From Nilaparvata lugens (taxonomy: Eukaryota; Arthropoda; Insecta; Hemiptera; Delphacidae), in contig NC_052511.1 of assembly GCF_014356525.2 (NCBI RefSeq), positions 47,331,216 to 47,395,215 of the forward strand: a DNA stretch of 64,000 nt, read 5' to 3'. How positions within the stretch are numbered: the stretch's first letter is position 1; each line of letters opens with the position of its first letter. Of the stretch, positions 22,341 to 31,801 are shown piece after piece. The notes under the pieces are model-generated. The model saw nothing but the letters and a program-made list of their open reading frames with translations. It ran no database searches and had not been told where the DNA came from. Position numbers and translations under genes: made by a program.

Positions 22341-24553
22341 TGGTGGTGAGGGGGTTGGTCGGCTACCTAGAGAGTCTCGGCCTGTCGGCAGCGGGGACTG
22401 TGAAGGAACTGAGGAGGAGGATGGTCGAGCACCTTCGATCCCGGACCGCTGCTGCCTCTCAACCAGGTACAGAGCCGGCACTGTCCCGCTCTTCAGGCAC
22501 GTATAGTCAGGGAGAAGTCTGCGACAAGGTAAGAAGTTGGAATTTACATTTTGATGGTGTATCGGATGCTCCCAGTTTCATCGAGAGGCTCGCGGAACTC
22601 CAGGGCGCATATGGGATCTCTGGGGAGCAATCTCTTATAGCCTTGCCGGAGCTGATGGAGGGAGGGGCCCTACTTTGGATGCGGAATCGTCGCTCCCAGT
22701 GGAGGACGTGGGCTGATTTTGTAGAGGCATTTAAACTCCGTTATTATCCTCATTCTTATAGTAACGACCTTGAGAGTCAGATCATTGCAAGGAAGCAGAG
22801 GGAGGGCGAACCGGCTGATGAGTATGCTGAGGCCTTGCTTACCTTGATGAGACGGTTAGGTAGTTATGAGGGGGATAGGATGTTCCAAAGATTGTATTTG
22901 AACTTATTACTGGGGTATAAATTATATGCTCGTAGTGTAGGGGTTAAAAATGTAGATGAGTTGTTAGATGTAACCAGAGAGTATGAGGCGATTCGTGCTG
23001 AAGAGAGGAACGGGAGGTTATCTCTGAAAAGCACGAAAAGTGAAGAAGAAAAACGGAGTGATTTTCAGTCTAAAGCCGCGCCAAAAGCGCGAGAAAATAA
23101 GGTAGGAGAAATCCAAGAGCCTAAGTGTTGGAATTGTAATAAAGTAGGGCATTGGAAGTCGAGTTGTCCCGAAATTTCTAGTTGTCAAAAGTGTAGAGAA
23201 ATTTTTGATTATTGTAAATGTGTCTCACAAACCAATAAGGTATCAGGAATCGCTGTAGTGAAGTTATCACGTGTTTTAAGTACGAGGTCAAAGTTGGGGG
23301 ATGAGCGCATTTTTATTGACGTAGAAATTGCAGGGCAAAAATTTATTGCACTGTTAGATATGGGAGTAGAGGTATCCTGTATTAGTGGAAAAGCTCTTAA
23401 AGTGTTAGAGCAAGTAGGGTGTGTTAGAAAAGAAAATTGTAGTCATCATGAAATATTAACTAATGGGAAGTATAATAATTTTTCCACAAAAATTATAACT
23501 AATATAAAAGTAGAAAATATTTTAGTTTCATTTCAACCGGTAGTTGTAGAGGGGCTTTCCCACGATGTGTCATTTATGAAGCATCATAATATGAATATTC
23601 AAATGCGTAATAGAATTGTAGAGTGGGAACCTAGTATAGTAGATAATGGAGTAACAGGTAGCTTAAAGCGTGAAGGGATGTCTAAGTCTTGTATCTCAAA
23701 AGTTGCTACAGTAGCTAGCGAGAGACGGGAGAGTGAGAGTGATGGAGATGGGATTTATGTCCATGTGGGAGTAGGTGGAATGGATCTCAATGCTTCAATT
23801 GATACGACGACAGATAAAACATTTATCTCTTCTGAAGTAGCTAACCGGCTTGGAGTAGAGGGGGAGCCCATATTACCGGTTATCGTTTGTGGGAAAAATT
23901 ATAATTGGAAGGTATCTATCACACCCGATATAAAATCGCGAATGGTTTTAGGATTGAAAAATCTCCGTGATATGAGAGCTGTAATAGAGTTACAGCCTCA
24001 TGGTATTCGCTTGAGGAGTAGGGATGATGAGGGTAGATTATCAGTTGTCTCCGGGATGGAGAAGGTAGATAAATACCCTGTAAGAAAACTTGAAAAGTTT
24101 TCACCTATCTCTGAAGAAGCTCCTGTAAGCGGGAAAAAAGTAAAGCTCCATAAAAGAGTTGAATCTATTAAACTTTATACCTGTCCTAAAAATATAGAGA
24201 AGCAGGGGAATGCTTCAAATATTAAGAATAGGCAGGACAAGGTTGTGGTACGGGATGTAATGTCACGATTTTCTCAGAGAGAGGGGGGCGTGTTGAATAG
24301 AGCTAACTCAGGTTGTAGTGCAACGCATTCAATTGAAAACCGCCGTAGCGGTAGCGAATTTAGTAGGAAAGAAGAGTTGAAAACCCGATCTGTGGTAAAG
24401 AGATCAGGGGTGAATGACTTTGATAATAATTTATCGTATTACAGTTTTCAACGGTATAGGGGCCGACGGAGAAGAGCGAAAGAAATAGGTAGTATTGCTG
24501 ATGTATGGAGTGGGTTGCCGAGTCGCTCGAGTGTAGGAACAGTACTTTATTGA
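22340..24553 (+). CDS. Gag-type retroelement protein with SAP-like start, CCHC knuckle and two altered protease-like domains
   Basis: The open frame is 737 codons. Codons 4-35 resemble a SAP DNA-binding helix pair (LVGYLESLGL...ELRRRMVEHL). Codons 67 to about 230 look like a Ty3/gypsy-type capsid, with W67, FIERL, ALLWMRN and WADFVEAFKLRYYP. A CCHC zinc knuckle (CWNCNKVGHWKSSC) sits at 263-276. A retropepsin-like strand follows at about 337-350, reading LLDMG where DTG is expected (D340), and a second at about 485-500, reading SIDTTTD (D488). The last 200 residues are basic and unrecognised. No reverse transcriptase, RNase H or integrase follows before the next element at 27728. The true start is unknown (see the acceptor at 22321-22340). 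It could be a non-autonomous Gag-only retroelement or a domesticated Gag in the Arc manner. The intact length favours recent or continuing selection, but a single copy cannot prove that. Confidence 0.75.
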   Translation: MVVRGLVGYLESLGLSAAGTVKELRRRMVEHLRSRTAAASQPGTEPALSRSSGTYSQGEVCDKVRSWNLHFDGVSDAPSFIERLAELQGAYGISGEQSLIALPELMEGGALLWMRNRRSQWRTWADFVEAFKLRYYPHSYSNDLESQIIARKQREGEPADEYAEALLTLMRRLGSYEGDRMFQRLYLNLLLGYKLYARSVGVKNVDELLDVTREYEAIRAEERNGRLSLKSTKSEEEKRSDFQSKAAPKARENKVGEIQEPKCWNCNKVGHWKSSCPEISSCQKCREIFDYCKCVSQTNKVSGIAVVKLSRVLSTRSKLGDERIFIDVEIAGQKFIALLDMGVEVSCISGKALKVLEQVGCVRKENCSHHEILTNGKYNNFSTKIITNIKVENILVSFQPVVVEGLSHDVSFMKHHNMNIQMRNRIVEWEPSIVDNGVTGSLKREGMSKSCISKVATVASERRESESDGDGIYVHVGVGGMDLNASIDTTTDKTFISSEVANRLGVEGEPILPVIVCGKNYNWKVSITPDIKSRMVLGLKNLRDMRAVIELQPHGIRLRSRDDEGRLSVVSGMEKVDKYPVRKLEKFSPISEEAPVSGKKVKLHKRVESIKLYTCPKNIEKQGNASNIKNRQDKVVVRDVMSRFSQREGGVLNRANSGCSATHSIENRRSGSEFSRKEELKTRSVVKRSGVNDFDNNLSYYSFQRYRGRRRRAKEIGSIADVWSGLPSRSSVGTVLY

Positions 24554-27500
24554 TTAGGTAGATCTGTAATGTGTTCCATATGAGGGGTGAATGGTTCTCT
24601 TTTCATCTTTTATCTTTTTCTCCTTTTTCTTTTCATTCTTCACAGGTGCTGCGCCGTTTTACTTTTCCTTTTCTTTCAGATTATTATTCAGCTGCTGCCA
24701 ACCAGGGGCTGTCGTTATCGGTGTTATCGGGAGATAACAAGCGATGAGGTCTATTGCTAATTGCAGTTATAATAGTTGGAGCAACAGGTTGTTTCTTTTT
24801 CAGCGTTAGGTCATGCTTATCTTGTGGCTTGGGAAGCCTGACCTACTGCACTAATTATTCTTCTTTTCAGCTTGACATTCTTGAGTGCTGTACTTCGGGT
24901 GTGTGATCATGGGTTCAACACGGAGTCAACCGGTACCTCGGATGCTGTATTTTCTTCTCACCGCCAACCCCCCCCCCCTCCATAGTAGGAGTGGGGTGTC
25001 ACAAAGTGAATTTTTGTGACGGATGGAGAGCCGTCGACTAATGCATAATTTAGCGAATTTATTCTGTTTTAGAATAGGAATAGGATCGACTTCCAGATAT
25101 ATTTTGTTAGATTTGCAGTTGTGTACATGCATTATCACCATCGCCGTCAACCCCTTTAAATCATCAGCAGCGGATTCATCTAACCAGATATTTCCAGATC
25201 TTGTTTACCACTCGGCTACCGAGTTGAGTCGGTATCATTCTTCTTGTAATTTCTGGAATAGAAATATTGTTTACCGGCCTAATCTACTATATGAATCAGC
25301 AGTATTGTCATCATTTGCTGCACCCTTAACATCAGGAGCAGCTGAATCAAACCCTGTCACATGACCAGTGGCGTGATCGTCTTTTCAGACTCTCATTGGT
25401 CAGGAAGCTCTTTTCCCCCGGCCTCCTAATTTTCAGCGACCCCGGACTGCTTCAAAAAGACCTGGGAGAGAGCAGTTGTTCGGTGAACGGGTTCGTGTAC
25501 GGCTGCGTTCCGAGCGGCGCTCCTAATAGTGGTGTACTAGAGGGTTAATATTCTATTCTGTATTTTAGTGAATGGAATATTGTATGTTGAATTGCCGACT
25601 GTATTTGAAGATAGAACTTCCTGGGGGATTTTCTTTCTTGTTGGTTATTTTTCCTAAATTCGTATCACTGGGAGTGAACGAGTTATCCTTGGTTTTGAAA
25701 CCTGTAAGGGATCTCAAGTTTGCGCTACAAATAGTTGAGTGGGGAAATTTAGCTAGGCTCTTATAGCAGATTATTTTTGAGTACTTAATTTATAAGTCTC
25801 GACTCTGTCGCTTCACGACGTTTTTAATTATAATACGGGAAGTGGGAATCGGTTCGCTATTCTCCGTATCAGTATCCACGTCATTTCAGGTAATTGTATG
25901 TCAGGACTGGTAGTCCGTATATTTTTCCTTCTCTGTAGTAAGGTGGCCTTCAGTTTAAAGAGTAATTTTTCTCCAATGAGTTTTTATTCTTGTAGGGAAA
26001 TCCCTGTCCTTTTTAAGAATAGTTTTTCTCAATTAATTTTTATTCTTGTGGGAAAATCCCTGTTCCTTTTGAGAAAAGTTTTCTCGAATGATTTTTATCC
26101 TTGTAGAGAGATCATTATCATTTATGGTAAATTTTCCTTGCTTAGTTTTCATACTATAGAGTGGCCCTGTATTCTAAATTCGCTTAGCAGTTTCTGACTT
26201 GCTGTATACCTAGTAGGAAATTCCAATCATTTCCTTGAGAACTCAGGTACAGCTTGAGTTCGTCCTTGTCGAAGTTGGTAGACTGCGGCATCCTTTCTCT
26301 TTCTTTCTCTTAATTCTTCCTGTGTTAAAATCCTTCCTGATCTCAGTTCCAGATTCGAGATCGTCCTAGTCGCGGGTTTTCAGACCCGCGAATCATTTCT
26401 AAAATTCTTAGAAGCCTGTCTTCTTTAATAGCAAATATTATTTGCTGGTTTTCCCTGTGGAAAATTCACGAATTTTCCCGTGATCTCAGTTGCAGATTAG
26501 AGATCGATCTTGTGGTAATCCTTAGACTGGCAATTACTTGGAAAAGTCTATTGAAATCTTTTCCTGAATTAGGAGCCTCTGACTCGATATTTTCCTTGTG
26601 GAAAATCCTGGAAAAATCCTTTCCTACCCTGACAACGACAGACTGTTGTCTTCCCGATATTATTCTACAGACTGTGTCTGTGAAAAATCTTTTCTATCCT
26701 CTCATAATAGTCGACATACTGACTATTAATTTAAAAGCGTTTCGGACGATTGAGAGTGATTCCCATACCCTTAAAGCCAGTTACAGATTGGCCCTTAATA
26801 ACCGGCGCGCAGTCATCAGACTAGTGCGGAAATCCTGTTTAGCAGTTCCAGAATTGCTGAAAATCCTTTCGCAGCTGCAGGCTCGCGATTCAGAAATCCT
26901 ACACCTAAAACCTTATCCTCTAAGCTTGAATTACCACGTAACTGAAATTGATATACTGTACTTAGCTAGCAGGTACAGCTTGCTGAGAGCTAGAGCGCAA
27001 TTCTCAGATTGCGGATTATTGAGCAGATATTTATTTGCTGTAGAGAATAATAATCTTATTATTGATTCTCTGTTCCCTATACCCTATACCGTATACCTCA
27101 TACCCTGCACCCTATTCTCTATAGCTCTCACCTTAAACCCCATAGAAAAACCACATCCCGGGCTTGCAGGTACAGCTTGCTCGCCGTCAATTCGCAGTTG
27201 GTTCAGATTGCGTACTACCTTTATAAATAGAATTATTGGTAGGGATCTGATAGTCAGATCCGTCTCCTTGTATAGGGTTATCTTAATCTCCCTTAACACC
27301 CACCCTGTATTCCAAAGGCCGAGGGCCGAATCGGCCAGCAACGGCACGGGCAAACACTCTTCCCCTGAAAGTAAAAATCTCGCGAAAGAAGCAGAGGGTA
27401 AAGAATCAGGATAGAGGGAGAAGTGTAGGTCCGGTAACTCCACCTGTCAGTACGGCTACTGACCCCGACCCATATCCGACTGTAGCTAGTCCGCGTTGTA

Positions 27501-27727
27501 GCAATACTTCGCAATTATTAGGAAACCTAGAGGGTGGAATAGGTCATGCTAATAAGGAATTTTATCATTTGTCATTCTTGCTTTGTTTATCATTCTTCAT
27601 TTTTTGTTTGTAAGATTTCTTTTTATAAGTGTATTTTTCATTTTTGTTTGTTATATTTTCTGTAATAAACTCCCTTCTTCTGGGGGTACCAGGACGAAGG
27701 AAAAAGGAAAAAAAAATTATTATTATT
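24554..27727 (+). other. non-coding tail of the Gag element; putative long LTR
   Basis: A purine tract, GTAGGAGTGGGG, at 24985-24996 is followed at once by TGTCACAAAGTGAATTTTTG, which looks like a retroviral-type polypurine tract and LTR start. From there to AATAAA at 27664-27669 the sequence is pyrimidine-rich with internal degenerate repeats: three about-60-bp units with TTTTTATTCTTGT at 25975-26130, AGGTACAGCTTG at about 26244, 26969 and 27167, and ATCTCAGTT.CAGATT at about 26340 and 26484. A 300-codon open frame at 26512-27414 shows no familiar motif and is biased by the repeats; I do not call it a gene. The matching 5' LTR is not seen. Confidence 0.35.
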
Positions 27728-29170
27728 ATTTGATATGAGTCGTGCGTTCGATACAGTTCACCATGATCTGTTACTAAGAAAATTGGAATATTATGGTTTG
27801 GAAATTCAGTCTGTTAGAGTGATTAAATCTTACTTAAAGGGGAGGACTCAGTTTGTGTATCAATCTGGATTTATGTTCAGTGGCAATGATGTATTGAGTC
27901 CTCAGGGCTCCATACTAGGATACTCCTCATACTCCATACTAATATGGAGTCCTCAGGGATCCATACTAGGACCTCTATTATTCATAGTTTATATAAATGA
28001 CTTACCTTCAAATGTTGATTGTGCTACCAGAGAGGGTTTCTTGTTTGCGGATGACCTGGGCTTAAAAATAAAAGCTAATACCACATATTAGAGTTGGATC
28101 ATCTACTTGTAAATAGTAAAAATATTGTGACTGATAGGTGCTCAGCAATTCATCTAAAGGTGTGTACAGACGTTCGCTCTGCTCCGCAATCGAACGTCAC
28201 TCGAGCAGATCGATTGATGATCGACCGGGGAGCAAGAGTGGAACGCGAGAAGAGCTAACATCTCCCGTAAAGGTGCGTACAGACTCTCGCTCTGCTCCGC
28301 AACCGAACGTCACTCCAGCAGAGCGATTGATGATCGACTGGGGAGCAAGAGTAGTTCGACCCGGGGAACGCAAGAAGAGCTAACATCTTCCGTAACGTTC
28401 ATGATGGGTGCGTGGGCGGTCCGACTGTGGTTCGATGGTGGTACGAAGGCGGTACGAGGGAGGAGCGTGCTCGATGCGGGTTGGAAGCACGAGTATGTGT
28501 ACGCAGCTTTACGTTCATTATCGGAGTGTGCGTGGTGCAATTGCGGAGCGTGCGCGGAGCTTGTTGGAGGCGCGTATATCTGTACGCACCTTTACACTTA
28601 ATAAAGACAGAACCTGTGATATTAGTTTTAGTTATAATAATAGTTTATCAAGCAGTATTGAATCACTAAAGTTCCTAGGTATATAAATATTGATAACAGA
28701 CTGAATTGGTTCTCGCACGTGGAGACTCTAGTAAGAAATTATCCAAAGGCATTTCTTTATGTGTTAAGAAGATTGCGTGGAGCTGTTGATGTTTTGTTAA
28801 ATGTCTATTATGCTCAGATATTCTCATTATTGTCTTATGGAATCATTGTATGGGGCAATTGCAGTAGGTCCATTGAGATTTTTAGGCTTCAGAGAAGGGC
28901 AGTTGAAATAATAATGAATGAAAACCAAAGATCTCATATTGTAGACCTCTTTTCAAAAAGCTTAAACTGTTGACTCTGCCGTCCATCTATGTGATGAGCC
29001 TGCTTCTCTATAAAGGGGAGTTGGCTACTAGCACTGAAGTCCATAATCATAACACGAGGCACAGAAATAACATAGAACTGAATACCTCATCATGTGTATT
29101 CACGATCTCAAAAAAGCTGGATGTTTACAGGAGTAAAATTGTACAATTTCTTGCCACTATCTATTAGAAG
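27728..29170 (+). pseudogene. jockey-like LINE, broken, with nested MITE
   Basis: 27735-28091 encodes RT palm motifs: SRAFDTVHHDLL, YLKGRTQFV, then SPQGSILG twice because an about 55-bp piece is duplicated at 27895-27985, then PLLFIVYINDLPS and FADDLGL, which keeps the two catalytic aspartates. It is cut at about 28155 by a MITE. The post-RT part resumes at 28598-29167 with SLKFLGI, SYGIIVWGNCS, LQRRAVEIIM and HNTRHRN, in shifted frames. The 5' part with endonuclease is missing. It is a dead copy. Confidence 0.8.
28158..28591. mobile_element. MITE, AAGGTGCGTACAGA-type ends, inside LINE
   Basis: The ends read TAAAGGTGTGTACAGACG and TCTGTACGCACCTTTA. A 107-bp inner block with CTCGCTCTGCTCCGCAA and GATTGATGATCGAC.GGGGAG occurs twice (about 28165-28255 and 28275-28360). 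It shares its terminal word with the two hairpins at 32129-32540. The open frames on both strands here are side-effects of the GC-rich repeat. Confidence 0.75.
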
Positions 29171-30540
29171 CCTTTTTTGAATGAGTTCCTTCGACTACCA
29201 AGCGGGGTAATTGGACTACCCCAACCCACATTTTGTCTATTTTTTGTAGATAATGTTGATGTATTTCATTGAAACGTTGAGTACTTGTTAAAAACATATC
29301 ACTTTAGTTATTTTTTTCTCATAAATTCATCCCGTTCCTCTTATTTTTGAAATTATTAGCAGATTTATCATTGGGGTAACTCTATTACCCTTCTTGGTAA
29401 CCCATGTCATGCAATTTTTTGGCATAGGCCTATTTCATCCATCATTGGAATACATAAGAAATAAATTTAATGTCAAATTTTTATTTCTTTGCCAAACCTG
29501 ATTCATAATGATCACTTAAAATATAAATTTAAAAAATGTGCTTCTCTATAACCATGATTTAATTATTCAACAACATTTCCCCTACAACAATATGATAGAA
29601 TGCTCAATTTTGTTGTCCTATCAGTTTTTGATTGAAAGTAAATTTTTCAACAAAATAAATTTATTTTTAATTATATTAAAAGCTTTTGTAATGCATTTCA
29701 TAGATGAATTGATGGAAAAAATATGAAATAATTATATAAAACAGAAATCTTGTTGGGGTAACCCGGTTACCCCACTTGGTGTATGTGAAAAACGTTATTG
29801 GTAGTAGAAGGGTTAAAAAACTGTTAAATTTAACCTGAAGCAAGAATACAGTGGATTATTTATATGGAATTGATTTTTGTACCATGTATGAATAGTGAAA
29901 ATGGTTTTGTAAATTAGGTACTTAAAATACAAAAAAATCGAACATCTTGAAAATGTATCTTTCCATCAACGTTAGTAGATAGTTTGTCTTTCCATAAGCT
30001 GAGGCCATGATTCTAGTTTGTAGTTTAGAGTTATTGATGGAAATTTTTTTCGCATTTTGATTTTTCAATCTGATGAATAAAATTGCAATGAATATTATTG
30101 AAAAGAAATTGATTTCTAGAATCATGAAAAGTGAGAAATGAAGTTTGTAGGAGATCAGCATTATGGTAGTTCATTTTGTTATTTTCAAACACACCGATTT
30201 TTCGCCAACACGAGAACACAGAATGTTCTCTGTTGGGTTGATTGGATTGGCGTATCGACGGCAGCCAGACCTGATAACAGCGCTTACACTCACATTTCAA
30301 CAGGTGTGAGTGACTGAATGTAAGCATGATATTATACAGCTACCAACACATCAATGCTAACAATATTTTTCTTCATCTAAAATATCGGGGACTTAACTTC
30401 GCTCTGGAGTACAAAAGCATAAAAAATGTATTACGAAAGAAGAAATTTTAATAACATTCATACCGAAATGTTCTATCTAATCACAGTAAATTGAGATTAA
30501 ATAGAATTAGCATAATAGCAAGGGCCCATATCTCGGGTCT
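29171..30540. other. no gene recognised
   Basis: AT-rich sequence. The phrase GGGGTAAC..ATTACCCC and near variants recur three times (about 29205, 29370, 29755). There is no coding support. Confidence 0.4.
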
Positions 30541-30547
30541 CGCCGAC

Positions 30548-31075
30548 ATGTAATACAGACAGGATTTAACTCTTATAGACAGTACAAGTACAAGAGAAGG
30601 CTGTGGTTTATAACTGCACGAGGTATACTGTTCACAGAACTACTAGTGTGGCATGCCCTTTTATTGACCGAGAAAAGTGAGGTCTAATATTCAAGTCGAC
30701 GGTTTGGCATTTCTCTTATTGTTTAAATGTTCATATGTTGCACATTTACGGCGAAACGCGGTAATAGATCTCATGAAATTTGACAGGTATGTTCCTTTTT
30801 TAATTGCGCGTCGACGTATATACAAGGTTTTTAGAAATTTTGCATTTCAAGGATAATATAAAAGGAAAAAGGAGCATCCTTCATACGCCAATATTAGAGT
30901 GAAAATCAGACTATAGAATTATTCATCATAAATTAGCTGACAAGTGATTACAGAGATGTGTGGCGAAGCCAGTCTATTGATGTATTTCCATAAGGTCTAT
31001 AGTTTCAATCAGGTACTTGTGGATGAGAATACTGCGTGAGGTCTACTGTTCACAGAACTACTAGTACAGACAGTG
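30548..31075 (+). repeat. dispersed repeat B, copy 2 plus partial unit
   Basis: The partial unit at 30548-30655 (ACAGACAGGATTTAACTC...TTCACAGAACTACTAG) is followed by a full copy from about 30665 (GACCGAGAAAAGTGAGGTCT) to 31075. The full copy is highly similar to 8978-9390. Confidence 0.8.
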
Positions 31076-31658
31076 TCCCATATTTTTTTCAAATTCTATT
31101 AACAATCACAGTTTAACAATGTATCACAATAATTATAAAATTAATTGGAATGAAATGTTTATTTTAAATTCTATCTCTCCATCCATCACTTCAATGTACT
31201 ATAATGAGTCATATTTCTATCATTAACAGATTAAAACTGTATTCCCACATATCAGCATCAGTGAACGTGTCCGGTGTACAGTGAAAATATAATTCTTCTG
31301 AGTTCTAAAGTAACTATTCATACCCGATCGGACGGCTTACTACACTTTCAAATACATTTTGATACGTTGAATGTAGATCAAACAATTTTCGTTTCGTCCA
31401 GACAGGATACGTTGAGGAAAATTCACTCAATTCACCAATGCCATCGAGGCTTGTCCAAGCTCTCTTGATCATAGGTAGCCATTTATACAATTTCAACAAA
31501 TATAACCTCTTTCCTGTGTTATTTCATTTTCAGGTTAATTATTGTAGATTTTTGTAGAAATTACTCTACTTATAAATTATTTTAATTTGTTGATCAAATC
31601 TTTTGTGATACTTTCAAAACTTACCGTATCAAAGTCGGTACTTTAGCATGTTTTCACA
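31076..31658 (+). promoter_or_regulatory. CCDC12: CCDC12 upstream region and 5' leader
   Basis: This is the unique-looking sequence between repeat B and the CCDC12 start codon at 31659. The transcription start is not resolved and no clear TATA box is seen. The context before the ATG is TTCACAATGA, with A at -3, which is favourable for insect initiation. Confidence 0.4.
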
Positions 31659-31801
31659 ATGACAACAAACAAGGAAGAAGAAAAAATCGGATCCTTGGAG
31701 GACGAAGCCCTCAAACGAAAAGAAAGATTGAAAGCACTAAAAAGAAAACAGGAAGATTCCAAAGGAGGTGATGATTTAAAACCATCTCAACCATTACCCA
31801 A
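31659..31801 (+). CDS. CCDC12: CCDC12 coding exon 1
   Basis: It starts at ATG 31659 and ends with CCCAA before the donor GTAAGTTG. It encodes 47 full codons plus two bases, including the basic coiled-coil start. Confidence 0.9.

Noticed and set aside
25023..25364. 113-codon frame after the Gag ORF as an envelope or accessory gene
   Set aside because: It lies in the putative LTR, has no signal peptide followed by a transmembrane segment, and no recognised domain.
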